From positions 1,838,052-1,902,051 of the forward strand of contig PTEX01000110.1 in NCBI GenBank assembly GCA_003342815.1: a stretch of 64,000 nucleotides of DNA, given 5' to 3'. This document shows, one piece after another, positions 12,329 to 24,680 of the stretch; positions within the stretch are counted from its first letter, which is position 1; the number at the start of each line of letters is the position of its first letter. A program made the translations under genes and the position numbers. The notes under the pieces were generated by a model. That model worked only from the letters and a program-made list of their open reading frames with translations, was not told the origin of the DNA and did no database searches. The DNA comes from Eudromia elegans. Its lineage: Eukaryota; Chordata; Aves; Tinamiformes; Tinamidae.

Positions 12329-15300
12329 CCCTGATGATTCTCCTAGCTCCTGAACTGTGAGCATGGGCCAAATGTCCTCAAACTGAGTGGAAAAAGGTTC
12401 AGAGAAGGCAGAATTAATGAGATCCTATAGACTAAGCAAGGCTTACTAACTGGCAAGATGCAATTACAGAGAAAGTATCTGCGGAAGTCACAATTTTATT
12501 TTGCCTAGTATTCGCTGCTGCCTTGCTTCCTTCCTTTAATGACTGCTTTGAGGTTGGAAAGTGCTCTGGAAAGTGGCAAAGAAGTCTTACTAAAATTTTG
12601 ACTTCCAGTCAAAGTTTTGTCTGTATAAAAACCGAAGATTGGGTCCAAGAGTATTATTTCTGCTTTTTCTGTGTTAGTGGATGAGAAAGCAAGGTATAAT
12701 ATATGTACTAGAGTTCTACCTGCTTGTAGGAGCAAGGAGATGCCTATTCTGCTACACGGCAACTGCAAATGTCCCATTCCCTCTTTTGTCTTTTGTCCAC
12801 TGAGATCTTGAGGTTGGATGACAGTGACAATTGCATAGCTCAACAACATCCAGATAAAATACAGCTCCTCCCAAAGTAAAATCTTCTCTTCATTGCAGTT
12901 CATTTAGCTATCCTGGCTCACAACAAATATTTGGGGACCTTCAGCCAAAATGGATTTTTTCTTTCTTTTTTCCTTTCTTTTTCTACACTGCATGCTACAC
13001 TGCCAAAAGAGATATTCATTGAGGTCTTTGGGTATTTCCTTTAAAGCAGCTCATTTATAAGCACGCCTATCTATTCCTGTCATCTTTATCTGCTCCCTCT
13101 GCATGAGAACCGAATACATGCTTCCCTTTTCTTACGGGTCATACATTTTAAACTCTCTGGGACAGCAAATTCACTCTTTGGGGCAGCCAATGACTTTGTT
13201 CTGCTGATGATGTGAACAGCTATTTTGCCTTCATTTCAGCCTTAGTTTTAGGAGGTGCTCAGTCTAGGGAAAAAGGACAAATAGTGGAAACATTTTTCTT
13301 TTGTGAACATTCATTAATGGTCTCAGGGCTTCTAGTTAATTGCATTGCTGAAAGCAAGGGAAGTGTCCCACTTGTAGAACAGTGTTGGGAGCAGCAGGTA
13401 GAAGAAAACCCAAGTAGACTGAGTTTATTCTGTACAAGTGAGAAACTTTTAGAGCATGAAATCAGCTGCTGACTTGATTTCATTTCTCATGCCAACATGG
13501 CTAGAAGGATTCTAGGTAGAACATACTTTAGGTATTTTCTGATTGTCTAAGCATGTATTCAGTGGAGTTAGCCGATAAAAAAGTGCAAGTAGCCTTAACA
13601 GACCTTTGGACATCGGGGACCCGTGTTTGTTGGGGTCATTTTTCTCTCTGCTTTTACAATGCCCAGGTCCATTCCAGGTCCCTCAAGCTGCAGCTTTCCG
13701 AAAATGTCTTTCTCCCTCTTGCCCAGAAATGGCTGCAAGAGCTCTGCCAAAGGTTTGGTTTGCTGGACCCAGGTCAGTGACATGATGTATCTCTGTTTGT
13801 AGATGTCCAAGAGGACGCCCACATCAAGCTAAAGCGGACGAGTGTGAGTCAGGGAGACAGCTGCTTTGACCTGTCTCCTGTGTCAAAGTGGCCTGTCTAG
13901 CACAGATGTGATTTAGAGGGATCTGGCTACCAAACTTCCAGTTGCAGAACTCATCACCTCTGATGAGGATCTCTGTGCTCACCTCTCCTTGGTGGTGTGG
14001 GTATACTCTAAGCAATCTAAGGTGGTTAGGTCAGAGCTGCAAAAGGCTAGCAGGACTCTTATTGTAGGGCATGGTACCAGCTCTGATGGTTAGTATTATG
14101 TTTTTACAACCACTCCTTAACTTATATACTAAGTAATAAACTTTTGGTTGAATTCCAAACAAATAGGCCCTCTTGTATGCCTCTTGCATGGTGTTAGAAG
14201 AGCGGGTCAATTTTCATCGGCATTGCATATGATATCAAAATTCTCTGAGTAAATTTGGCATGTATTTCAGATAGAGAAATGTTACAGTATTCATGTTACT
14301 TCAAGCTACATGAAAAAATATCAAATATACTTTTTTTTTCCCCCTGATGTCTGGTGTACTTTAAGGAAGTATATATGCAGCTATTGCATGTCTGGCCATT
14401 ATTGCTAAGTGAAACAGGATGAGGCCTCCTCACACATTTGTGTAGAGGAACTGGCAATCCAAGGGCCAGATTCTTCATTTTTTTGATGTATTCCAATTTA
14501 AAGTATCTTGGTTAATTTAGTTAGGGACAAAGACTGACATACCAAAATGGAATTAAATCTTGGAAGGATTAGATAAAGTAATTATAATCAGACAAGCATT
14601 TAATTGTGTGCAGCTTAAAACAACTACTATGATCTTTTTTAACTAATGATTTATTGAATCTTCCACTATGCTATTGCAGCCTGGAATAGATTTTTCTGTT
14701 TCCTGAAGTTTAATGATATTCACTCTCTTAATATCTGCTATCTCCCAATATATTTTGAATGTGACTTTTTGCCTAAGTAGACATCCTGTTCATGAGCTCC
14801 AAAGGTATGTTTATCCGCTTTGCATTCACCCTTGTGTAGGTTTCAAGATAGCTCAAAATTTAAATGCCGTAATGAGAGCTGCTCTGGGAGTATCAGTGCT
14901 GAAGACTGACAGACAAGCAAAGGATCCAGGACTCAAATGGTGAGCAGTGGAACCTCTAAAGTATTCTGAGTTCACCCAAAATGCAAGTCATGGAAACCAG
15001 CTATTTTACATAACACCTTCCCCCATGTGTCTTAATTGTCCGACTTTAAAAATGAACCAAACATCCAACATCATTTTCTCATTTATTTGAGTGTTTTCTA
15101 ATTATCTTCTGATTGTCTACGTTAGGTTTACAGCTTCTGGCAGGTATTTTTCCCTCTTCTATATATTCAAATCTAAATCTAAAATTTCAGAAGTTTATTT
15201 TATTTAAGAATAGACCTGCAAATTTAGTTATGACAAATAGTGATTTGTTATTCGTGGTTATTAAATGATATGCACATCATCCCAAGCGTGACCAGAGAAG

Positions 15301-15700
15301 CCAAGAGCTTGCTGCTGTCAAACTTCCTTGGGAGCCTGCTGGAGGTATAATGTACTTTCCAGTATCCTTGTGTTACTGTGATCTCTAAAGTGCGTGGAAA
15401 AAGAGGGAAGGACGCATTTAGTCGGAAAGTCCTCAGAACTAGTTGCTTGAAGTGGCTAGGAAAGCTGATAGAATATATTTGTTGTGGAGACTTTCTTTTT
15501 TTCCCAGCTTGTTGGCAGAGCCAGTTTCCATTGGCTAGTCTGTAGTACTGCACGTGTCAAGGAGGTGCAAAACCCACTAAAAACCCTACCTGTGAGGTGG
15601 CTTTAATGTATAACAGGCTGTACAGACTAGGGACAAATCTGGCAAGCTAGGAAACGGACAGAGATGGAGCTTGAGAGTCACGTAGCCACAGATATGTGAC
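12329..15700. other. No recognised gene
   Basis: A 132-codon minus-strand frame (12505-12903) and an 86-codon plus-strand frame (13212-13472) are the longest open stretches. Neither has domain motifs or strong flanking splice sites. The remainder is AT-rich, without repeats that I can name. Confidence 0.55.
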
Positions 15701-16048
15701 TTGCCATTAAGATATCCCAGTGTTTGGCCACAGGAATTGCTACTTTGCCCCCATTCCTTTGTCTCCTGCTCCCAATATTACGAGAGAATTAGGGGAAGCT
15801 ACAAGTGTCTTCTTTCGTTTACGGGAGTACCCAACGGTTGTAGAGGTGGGTGCCTGCACGCTGGACAGGTGGGGCTTCAGCAGTGTTTTTGGTGCTGCCT
15901 TTGGGGCATGCCTCACAGCGCAAGTCTGCGCCTCGCCGCTCTACCGAGACCTTTTTGCTTTATCTGCCTTACAGAAGTCTGTAATGAAAGCATCTCGCTT
16001 TATAGCATATCATATATGACAGTTCAATGCACCTGCAGAAAGGTTTGA
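15701..16048 (+). other. Stretch open in two overlapping plus-strand frames
   Basis: Two plus-strand frames stay open over the same interval: 115 codons (15701-16048) and 99 codons (15720-16019). The centre (about 15830-15960) has several CpGs, unlike the sequence around it. No protein family is recognised in either frame. Absence of stops in two frames at once points to local GC composition at least as much as to coding. Confidence 0.25.
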
Positions 16049-16074
16049 GACTAAAGGTCTGTTTCAATTTTAGG

Positions 16075-16106
16075 TTTTTTTTTTGGTTTTTTTTTTTTTT
16101 TTTTTT
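16075..16106 (+). repeat. Poly(T) tract interrupted by GG
   Basis: T10, GG, then T20 or more. No TTTATT lies close downstream, so a minus-strand retrocopy tail is not supported. Confidence 0.85.
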
Positions 16107-18086
16107 GGCATTTCTGTTTTCTGAGACCACTGTGTATCCAGATTGATCTTTTGCCTGACTTTCCTATTTCTCCTCTTTTTCTATCAGTCCAGGAAAAAGT
16201 GTAACTTATGACATTTCTTAGAGGTTGCAAAGAAGTCTACCCAAGATGCTTTGAGTTACCTTTACAAATCACTTTGAAGTGAGATTTTTAAGAAAATATC
16301 TCTGTTGCTGAAAGATGTTACTCTCTTCTGGGTCCTGTGCACTTTGGAATAACTTATTTTCTTGGGTGCAGCTCATATCTGCCGTAGATGCTTCTGTTTA
16401 ACATTCCCCTTCACTTATGACCTTTTCCCAAATGTGAGTCTGAAACACTGCTTTCCATGTGCAGTGAACTTCCTTTACCTTGCTGCCCTATTCAGGAGAC
16501 TTTAGATCCTGTGGTTGTATCTGAATGGGATGTTTTACCTCTGGTCCTCTTTGTTTTAAGAAGGAAAAGGAGCTATCAAGTACTTATGTACATGCTGCTT
16601 GCAACTGACTCTCAGAGGTCAGCAACTCATCTGATGTGATGGAGGAAGCTGTACATGATATAATGGATATTTTCTTCATCTGTCCTTTGGGTTTAGACCC
16701 TTCCTTTTATACTGGCAAGAGAAAAGCATTCATCCATTAACCGCAGTGCCGATAAACATGAGAAGCTTTGCAGGGATGGTGGGTTTAAATACTAAGGGTT
16801 TGTCCTAATTTTTTTGCTAAGATAATTTTCTCTGCTGTTTACCTTTTGCAGGTAAATTACCATTTGACTGAAGACTGAATGTTTGGGGTTTCTTTACAGG
16901 TCAGATATATCACAAATGTGGAAATAGGTAAATGCCTTCAGCTCAGGGAGACAAGACAGGGACATACTGGGGTAATAAGTAAATACACTCAGTGAGAAAT
17001 CAAATTTAACTTGACTATGTTTCTTGTTCTCATAGTCCTTATCAAGTAATTTAAATATATCTTGGTCTGTAAATTGCTATGAATGCACAACATACAAATT
17101 TGAGCTGTATTGGTTAGTGGGATTGGATTAAACTAGGTTAAAATGGTTAAACTAGGTTTTGGTTCAAGTCAAATATACTTACAATTTCAAGTCCTGGATT
17201 GGCTTTCCACAAACATTTTCTAACACCTGTTTTTTCCTGCCATTGGATTTGCCTGCTAGAGAGGCCTCAGGAGCTGATGAAAATATTTGTTAGCTATAAC
17301 TGCTGTAGTAGTTTTGAAGATGTTACACTATTTCCATTAATCATAGTCCTATATTTACCTGAATAACTAAAAAAGAAAAATAGAGGTTATTCATGATGTA
17401 ATGTCTGTGAAACACACTGATAACCTTTGTGGGGAAAAGGAAAAAGAAACAGGAAGTGGAAGAAAGTGCTTTTATAGTGACGCTCTGCACTAAACACACT
17501 TGTGCCTACGAGTAGGGGCTTCTAGAAAAAATAATCTTATATATAAGGTGATTAAGACAAGTAAACTAGCTTCACTTCGTTGTTGTTAAACAAAGATGTT
17601 ATTCTCGCACTTGTAAGATTTAGTAAGACATTAAGCATGTGTGCATGATGTCAAGATATTGGCTCTAGTATGTGTTCTTACGGCCTTTGGAGTTTGTGAT
17701 GACATAATTAGGTACATTCGGTGAAAGTAACTTAAAATGTTGCTCGCTGTTCCAGGGAATTGAATGTGTTTGGTCCAGGGAATCTTGCTGGAACTTTTGC
17801 GCAGTTTCTGTCTGGAGACCTTGGGAGCTGAGGACTGAAACCGTCTCCCTCTTCCCTGGTGTAGTCACGTGTCTTCAGGTTTCCGTATGTGCCCGGAGTG
17901 CCAAATAAAAAACCCACGATCCCTGGCCAGCGCCATCCTTTGGATTTTCTGGCCCGGTGAACAGCTCTACCTCATTGCAGTTTGCTGGCAAGCTGGTGCT
18001 TGGCCTAGAACCAAAACTGCTGGCCCTAGATGTTCAGAGGTACAGATCAGGCGCTTAGACACTTAGCTTGCTAAATTCAGTCTCTG
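16107..18086. other. No recognised gene
   Basis: AT-rich sequence with short open frames only. No repeat family, RNA gene or promoter-like segment is visible. Confidence 0.55.
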
Positions 18087-18113
18087 TTTTTTTATTTTAT
18101 TTTATTCTTTTTT
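18087..18113 (+). repeat. (TTTTA)n-like microsatellite
   Basis: T-rich sequence with TTTTA units repeated about four times, ending in a T run. Confidence 0.75.
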
Positions 18114-18608
18114 AACTTTTGTCCTCTCTTACCTCTGTGCAACTTTGTAATTGGTTTCCTCTTCTTTTCCTGTTTCTTGCTCCAGTTATTAAACATGTCG
18201 CACTCGGTACAATGTAGTAGTTCTGAAGACCTAAAAGCATGTAAAGATTAATTTATGACAGCTTTTGAAACAGGCATTTATGGCACCTATTTTAGCAGCT
18301 CATCTGAGAATCAATAGACTGTCTCACCCAAGGTCTGGCCTCAGGTCAGTGCAGGGCCAGGAATAAACTCCAAGCGTCCATACTCCAATTTCTGCTCTAA
18401 TGCTGTTCTTCTTTGTTTATAATAATGGGTACTAAACATGTATTATTGCCTCTTTTAGTGGGAAGTGTTTAATGAATGAGCTATTGATAAATTCTTGGTG
18501 TTCCCTATCCTGTGCCATGAGGAAAAATAGATGAACTGTTTTTTTGGTTTGGAATTCAAGCTGAAGTTTTCTGTTTACATTAAATCATGCTGTAAATATT
18601 TGTAAGAA

Positions 18609-18662
18609 NNNNNNNNNNNNNNNNNNNNNNNNNNNNNNNNNNNNNNNNNNNNNNNNNNNNNN
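18609..18662. other. Assembly gap of 54 N
   Basis: Fifty-four consecutive N calls sit directly before a run of 21 A (18663-18683). The junction suggests that sequencing or assembly failed in a homopolymer. The true length of the tract is unknown. Confidence 0.97.
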
Positions 18663-18683
18663 AAAAAAAAAAAAAAAAAAAAA
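18663..18683 (+). repeat. Poly(A) run at gap edge
   Basis: Twenty-one A follow the gap. What precedes them is not known, so it cannot be said whether a polyadenylation signal lies upstream. Confidence 0.9.
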
Positions 18684-19600
18684 GGCACAAACAACTGTCC
18701 TAGGGCTGGATGTCTGCACACCAGTGGTTTTAAGACAGAGGATGGACAAAATGATAGTAGTTTGCAACTGAGGTCCTTCATCAGACTTGAATTATTCTAA
18801 CTATATCATCTCACTGGTCGCTATAAATCAGTTCTTCCTATTCCTGCCCTCTGGTTGTGTTCAGAATGAGTAAGATTAGTTGTAAATGTTCCTTTTATTT
18901 TTTAAATTTAGACTTGGGACTCAGCAGGATTTTGACACGGCACTATTTATAAAAGAGTAATTGTGGTTAGATTTCATAATATAAGGGCTTGCACTGGGAG
19001 AGGAACTAGAGTGAGGTATGCGTGGGGGCTCCCTGCATCCCAGAATAACAACGGGTTTAAGCTGCCTTTTCAAATGCGTTGCCTCTTGGCTGTTAATGGA
19101 GGAAGACAGAGGGGAAAACAACAAACAAACAAATAAAACCAAGGAAACATGCTCCCATGCTCTGGTCTGGACTTGGGCACAGTGTTTCTCTCTCAGGAAC
19201 TTAGCTGGTCTTACACATATCCTCAGGGTGGAGAAGTTGAAGCTTTTGCTGGGCTCAGAAAGGCTGTAGAGGGTTTGCATTTCTGTGGGCTTTTGAAAGA
19301 GCAGCGGTTGTTGCACCAAAACAGCTGGTGCACAGAAGTTTCCATCTCGGTTCCTGAGCTTCCGGATGAATCATTGCTTGCCCAGGAAGGAGAGGGACTC
19401 ACAGTAGCAAACTTGAGTCATCTAAGGTAGATGATCCCATTTGTAGGGTAGTCTTTGTCTGCAGGTAATGAGAGAGGGTGAGTGAGTCAGCTCCTGTCCT
19501 GAATCACCTTCTCCAGGAGTGACAAGAGTGAGCCTGACAAATGCTTGGTCATCTAAGCTGCACACTTGACATACCTAGTATGGATACCCCTCCCTGAGGG
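18684..19600. other. No recognised gene
   Basis: Short overlapping open frames on both strands near 18921-19430. A small (CAAA)n run lies near 19121-19138. No family resemblance is seen. Confidence 0.55.
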
Positions 19601-19681
19601 TTTTTTTTGGGGTTGTGTTTTTTTGTGTGGTTTTTATTTTTGTTTGTTTGTTTGGGTTTTGTTTTTTTTTTTTTTTTTTTT
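19601..19681 (+). repeat. T/G-rich simple sequence with terminal poly(T)
   Basis: A T8-GGGG start passes through (TTTG)n units into a run of more than 20 T ending at 19681. On the minus strand it produces a lysine-rich spurious frame. Confidence 0.85.
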
Positions 19682-21761
19682 AAACTGGGCGGATTTGATG
19701 TAGTTGGCCACTTTTCCCAGTGCATGGGACACGGAGCCAGATCAAGGATCAGAGTCCAAGCAACCTGGTGGCCCTGCAACCTTGTATCAGAGGTTCAAGA
19801 GAAAAATCTTGCTATGGGAGAAGTGAGAGCAGGGGTGAGCCGTCCCATGGGGTGCTCTGCGAGACACCCTGCCACGGTGCTGGTGGGGAAGCTCTTCCAC
19901 TTAACAGTAATGCACTTGGTAAGAGGCAGGGGGGTACACAAGTGCTTCTGGAAGGAGATATCGTGATCTTTCATAGCCCCAGTCAACAGCCCTTGATCTT
20001 CTGCAATCTGCTGTTGTGCTCTGGAACAGGTTCACGGCTGCGCTGACTAAAGTGAAGCTGAGGACTTAGCCTTGGATCCAGAGACAACCTCGGAGAAGTT
20101 TGCATCTGGCTATCTGTGGCTCAGGATCATCTCTAATTATAAATCATGACTCTTCTTTCTGGCCCTCAGCTGCAATAGCAAACTGATTTAAACCGGCAGA
20201 AAATAGCTTCTAAACTACCTCCTTTCTCTGATGCTTACTGAGGGGTCAGTGTGTGCCTGATTGCTTGGCAGATAGATGTGTGGCTTTCTCCTTTCTTTGA
20301 CTCCTAACATAGCAATAAAACATGGTAGGGATTCTTCTGTGCTTTCCCCAAGCTGCACGGATAAGGAGAAGTAACCAGAAGACGAGGCAAGAGATTTCTG
20401 CAACCACTGAGAATATTTGGCATGGTGTTCCTGCCTGCTGGCACTTAGTGGTGTAGCAGGCCAAAGCTACACAGCCCTGAATGCAAAGCTCTCCCTTAAC
20501 ATCCCAGCTGAGCCTGGGCTGGTTTGTTTTGGGAATAGCTGCCCCATCTGCTCCCTGTTTGCTTGAATGTGGAAAAGTGTTTGTGCAGGTTGGGAGGTGG
20601 GGACGGGAAGCAGTGGTGTTGACATTTTGAAATAGCACGGCATCTCACTCGGGTTGCACATCAGGCAGGTAGCAGGAAGAGCGGAGAAGGGGTAGCTGAG
20701 GCACTGGAAGCGAGAGCTTGCATGTGGCTGGTGTGTTTATATTTGTGCAAGGAGCTGTTCCCTGAGGTGCCTGCCTTGTCTGACTGTATGTCTGCTATAA
20801 TCCCTTTAAGGCTGACCTCTGCTTCCAGCATGGAACGCTGTGGGATTACGGCTGCAGCTGGACTATTCCATGCATCCAAGCGTCCCACTCGCAGAGCAAT
20901 TTGCTAAGCATGTTCTCACTGTGGGAATGCGCCCAGCTCTTTCAATTGTTAAAAAGATATATTGCTTCTCTCATCCTTAGATCATCCTTTGGCCCAAACA
21001 GGACTCCTATTACTTGACTTTCTAAATTTAGCAATTTTAGGCATCTCAAATTACGAATTTAATGCTATACAAAGATGCCACTCAGAAGAGCAAAAATATG
21101 TATCTCTATCCTTCTTAAAAGATTCTGCCCCAAATGCTTCATTTGCTGAAGTATATCTGTTTTCTTTATATAATTAAAAAGATTAGCAAAGCATGCCAGA
21201 CAACCCAAGTTGGCATGGAATGGTATGTGAAGAGAGGATGAGGGGGGAAAAAAGAAGGTTGGGAAAAGAGCATTGTTACTACCAGGCTGAGAAATGGTAC
21301 CTCTTCACAGTGAAAAATAAACTAATAAACTGGACCTTGACCAAGGACACAAGATTGGCAGCATTTTAGGTCTTAAGACAGAGTTCGTGTTTTAATCATA
21401 GTGGACTGAAAATTGAGCATTGATGTAGAGATGATATGTGAACAAGACCTTTGTGGGTCTACTTGTAATTTCAAAACAGTGTAGTTTTAAAATCTAAAAC
21501 TGAGTACAAAGCACACAATGGGACATAGATATTTAAGTTACTGTCTTTTCCTTTTTAAGTAGTAGAGGATGTGAAAAGTGACACATTTCATATGTGTTTA
21601 TGTAAGCAAACTTCATGCCATTCTTGCTGATAAAATATTGTATGTTGAATTGCAGTAACTTTACATCACGTCTCTTATCCTTGCTCTTTGTTTTATGAAT
21701 TTACAGTGCAACACCGTCTAGAAAATAGCGATGATAAATGTTCTCCTACTTTGGTACCTAC
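19682..21761. other. No recognised gene
   Basis: The part from 19700 to 20060 is somewhat GC-richer, with overlapping open frames of 108-119 codons on the plus strand; these have no recognisable motifs. A 130-codon minus-strand frame covers 20246-20638. A weak CTCF-like core (CCTGGTGGCC) lies near 19768. Nothing here supports a gene call. Confidence 0.5.
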
Positions 21762-21943
21762 CTCTGCTATGTCTGTTAGGCTCTTGCAATGCCCTGGAGA
21801 CCTTCTGCCATGCAAGCTGCAGTGACATAAGCTTCCATCATCTCCTGTGCAATGCTTTTCTGATGCTTTGTTGTTAGGCCACAGGCACAAATTTTCAGAA
21901 CTGTGGGGTAGATGTTGCCTCCCATGGTATAGTTTGTGTCCCC
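21762..21943 (-). other. Exon-like segment, unidentified
   Basis: On the minus strand this 182-bp interval is preceded by an AG acceptor (GTGCAAGTACAG) and followed by a good donor (CAGAG/GTAGGT). One frame reads 56 codons of protein-like sequence, including NIYPTVLKICACGL and MEAYVTAACMAEGLQG, but meets a TAA at 21776-21778 just before the donor. Another frame crosses the interval open as part of a 128-codon ORF (21693-22079). A further donor-like GGTAAGC lies about 50 bp upstream on the minus strand. It could be a noncoding RNA exon, a decayed coding exon or chance. Confidence 0.2.
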
Positions 21944-22945
21944 CTGTACTTGCACCATTCAGAGAGACTGTTCCACATTTTGTTCTTAATCCGCTGCTTA
22001 CCCTCAGGGCCTTCAAGGGCCTCCTGCAGCTAAGCTCCTCCATGTAGGTGGGTATGAGAGTCCTGTTCCTGGAGGCCAAGACATCATGTCTGATGTTTGT
22101 TGTGAATGTTTCACAACGTACCGAAAATCATTCTTTCCTGGAAAGAAAGATTCCTCTTTTTTTTCTTCTTTGAACATGCTTTTTCCCCCTTATTTTACCT
22201 GAGCTCTCTTAGCAAAACTGCTAGAACCCACCTCATCTGTGGACCCACAGTTAGTAGAGAAAAAATCTAAGCCATCCGAGCACGAGATGTAGTGTCCTCA
22301 GCATCGCGTCTATTCTCTCCCATTTTGCCACCTGCAAAATATTTGTGATAGCCCAGGGGGCTGTGTTCACACAACCGTGCTGTTGTAGACAGGACCAGCT
22401 CTCCTCTCCTGATTGTCCACCTGCACCTCACACATGCTGGTCCCAGTGGCAATGTTCCTGTATGACCTCTGCCTACCCTCTCCCACCCAGGTCCTGGTAA
22501 TTAATTTAGCTTCTTTACCTTCTGTTTCCAGTCTTGTTGAGAATTCAATTTGCGGTACATCCATTTGCTGTGTGGCCTACACTTCTCTCCTGCTTTTCCC
22601 CCCATCCATGTGCTAGTGCCTTGTGTTTTGCATGACAATAATACATGACTTTTACAGTGCTTTCCATCTGTTAGACTCAAAACATGTTAGCAATGAAGAT
22701 AATGTCTAGATAGCACACTGAGCATGTGAAGTGCTAGGAATCATTATTAATTAGGGCTATAATGCTAGGACTGTGGTTAAATAATGAGTTTACTGATGAT
22801 CTCTCCAAAGATTCCTGTTACAAATATGGGCATTTAAGGGATGCCTTAAGATAAGGGAATTATGAGATGAAGGGCCTCTTGGCAGATGCCTCTGCAGAGC
22901 CGATTCCAGCTTCATGCGGGCGTGCAAATGGTTAAGTGTTAATTG
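21944..22945. other. No recognised gene
   Basis: Mixed sequence. Overlapping 60-67-codon frames on both strands at 22267-22616 show no family character. Confidence 0.5.
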
Positions 22946-22959
22946 CCAGTAGATGGCTC
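22946..22959 (+). promoter_or_regulatory. CTCF-like core motif, forward orientation
   Basis: CCAGTAGATGGCTC matches the vertebrate CTCF core CCASYAGRKGGCRS at 13 of 14 positions; the thirteenth base is T instead of a purine. It lies at the start of a locally CpG-enriched stretch (about 22910-23360). CTCF is an insulator and loop-anchor protein. Occupancy cannot be read from sequence, and such matches occur by chance in long windows. Confidence 0.35.
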
Positions 22960-23140
22960 CCAAGAGCATTGGCTATGGGCTCTTTCCAGTGCACGTGAAG
23001 CAGGGTTCTGGTGCGCTCCTGAAACCCTCTGGTGCTCCACGTTGTGCCAACCGAGGCTTGCCTAGCGTCAGGCCTTCCGCCGTCAGGCCCATTGCGTTGT
23101 CTGTGGCCTGGAGGCAGTGGAGGTTACGGGTTCTCCGCAT

Positions 23141-23216
23141 TAGGAAGCTACTACTGGGTACTAGGTACCTAGCACCTAGTACTGGGTACTAGGAAGTTAC
23201 TACTGACTACTGGGTG
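23141..23216. repeat. Short repeat and palindrome cluster (TACTGGGTACTAGG)
   Basis: TACTGGGTACTAGG is present exactly at 23152-23165 and 23180-23193. GTACTAGGT (23158-23166) and ACCTAGTAC (23174-23182) form a 9-bp inverted repeat, with the 12-bp palindrome CTAGGTACCTAG at 23161-23172 inside it. The outer sequence TAGGAAG(C/T)TACTACTG recurs at 23141 and 23190 with a 49-bp spacing. It looks like a small minisatellite that grew by slippage around a hairpin. Confidence 0.8.
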
Positions 23217-24593
23217 ATGGGGGCACTGGAGAGAATCACGCTCCCTAGTGTGCTGGAAGGAGCTGAAATATCAGCCCTGCTGTGGAACGACTCAGGTGGT
23301 TGTCCATACCCAAGGCTGACTGGGCGGAGGTGATGACGGTGGGTGCAAACCCTTCAGAGTGTCCCTGTGCAGGTGAGAAGAACCTTGACTGTTTCTAACA
23401 TTTGCTGAACATCTCCAATAAGGAGCCTCTGGCTTTCTCTTCCAGAAACAGGATGAATAATTGTTAGAACTACCTCCTTTTTATAATTACCTCCAAATGG
23501 AATTCTTTCTTATATATATTTAGAAATTCTAATTAAATCTTACATTAATTATAAGTGTACCGCTTACCAAGAGAAGGGCCTGCTGGGAGCTCTGCTGTGT
23601 TGCAACTTTGAAGACCTGGTGTAAGTCTGTTTGCTGAAATCTGTGCTCTTTGGGGCTACTACTCTGTTTGGCTTTCTCATTAAATATTCTGAGAATGATT
23701 TTTTTTTTTCTCCAGGATTTGAAATCCATAATAAGGTCTGTGTTTTCTCAGGCAAATATGGTTTCTTAGGAAAGCTGAGGAGATATTATCTATTGGCGTT
23801 AGGGGAATTCTATACCAATTGAGGCTGATTAGGAATACTATCAGAAGAGGTTTTATTCACGCAAGGGAAATCTGCTATTATTGAGCAGAGAGAGGCTGAG
23901 ATTTATGCACCAGAGAACAGTTTTCTCAAGGGTGGCTGCTCTCAGTCTGGCTCCTGTATGCCAGGCTGACAGAGAGATGCCACCTTGTAGCACTGGGCTG
24001 TTTGTTTTGAAACAAAGGGACTTTGTTTTGCAAATAATGGTCAGGTGGACATGGACAAACCGCGTGTGGCCGGTTTTGTTCTGAGAGTTCACGGTATTTT
24101 GACCAATACAGTCCTTCTCTACCTGGTGTTCCAAGAGGCTACAGTAACACCTGTGGTGCAAATATAAAACTGATAAGGAAAAGAAGAGGCAACCCAGAAA
24201 TTAGCTATTTGTGGATGAGATTACCAGGCCATCCCCAGTACTGTTTTTCCTCAGATATGTCATAACTGCTACAAATTTCTCAGCAGGCTGTTGTACCACC
24301 GGTGTGCCTGCTCTGAATGTTGCACTGTGCACACATCTTTAAAACCATGTCATAAAAGCACACATCTCTGGGGCTGAGGCAGTCCTGGGCTGGGCGAGCA
24401 AACTGCTGGAGCATGCTGATGACAAACAGTTGTGTGTGCACAACAGCATCTCAGAGTTACAGGTGCAATGCACGCAGGTGAAGATCACTGCTTGCTTTAC
24501 AGAGCTGACCCAACTAGAACATCCCCAATGCCCTTCTGGCCTTCTGAGTGAGAACTTTTACCGCTCTCTCCATGTATCCTGTGCAATGCAATC
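23217..24593. other. No recognised gene
   Basis: Unremarkable sequence. A T10 run at about 23700 and a 102-codon minus-strand frame (23853-24161) are present without coding character. Confidence 0.55.
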
Positions 24594-24680
24594 TTGTGCT
24601 TTAGATGACCCCGCTTGTGCAGCTTGGACTAGATGGTCCCTAAAGGTTCCTTTCAACCTTAATCATTCTGTGATTCTATA
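24594..24680 (+). mobile_element. CR1 LINE 3' end (severely truncated)
   Basis: The segment runs through TTTAGATGACCCCGCTTG, then GCTTGGACTAGATGGTCCC and a TTCCTTTCAACCTT stretch, and ends in ATTCTGTGATTCTATA. This is the CR1 3' UTR followed by its ATTCTRTG tail in sense orientation. Only about 90 bp is recognisable, with no ORF2 sequence. Confidence 0.88.

Noticed and set aside
19762-19775. CAACCTGGTGGCCC as a third CTCF-like site
   Set aside because: Three mismatches to the 14-position core, so it is too weak to list beside the other two sites.
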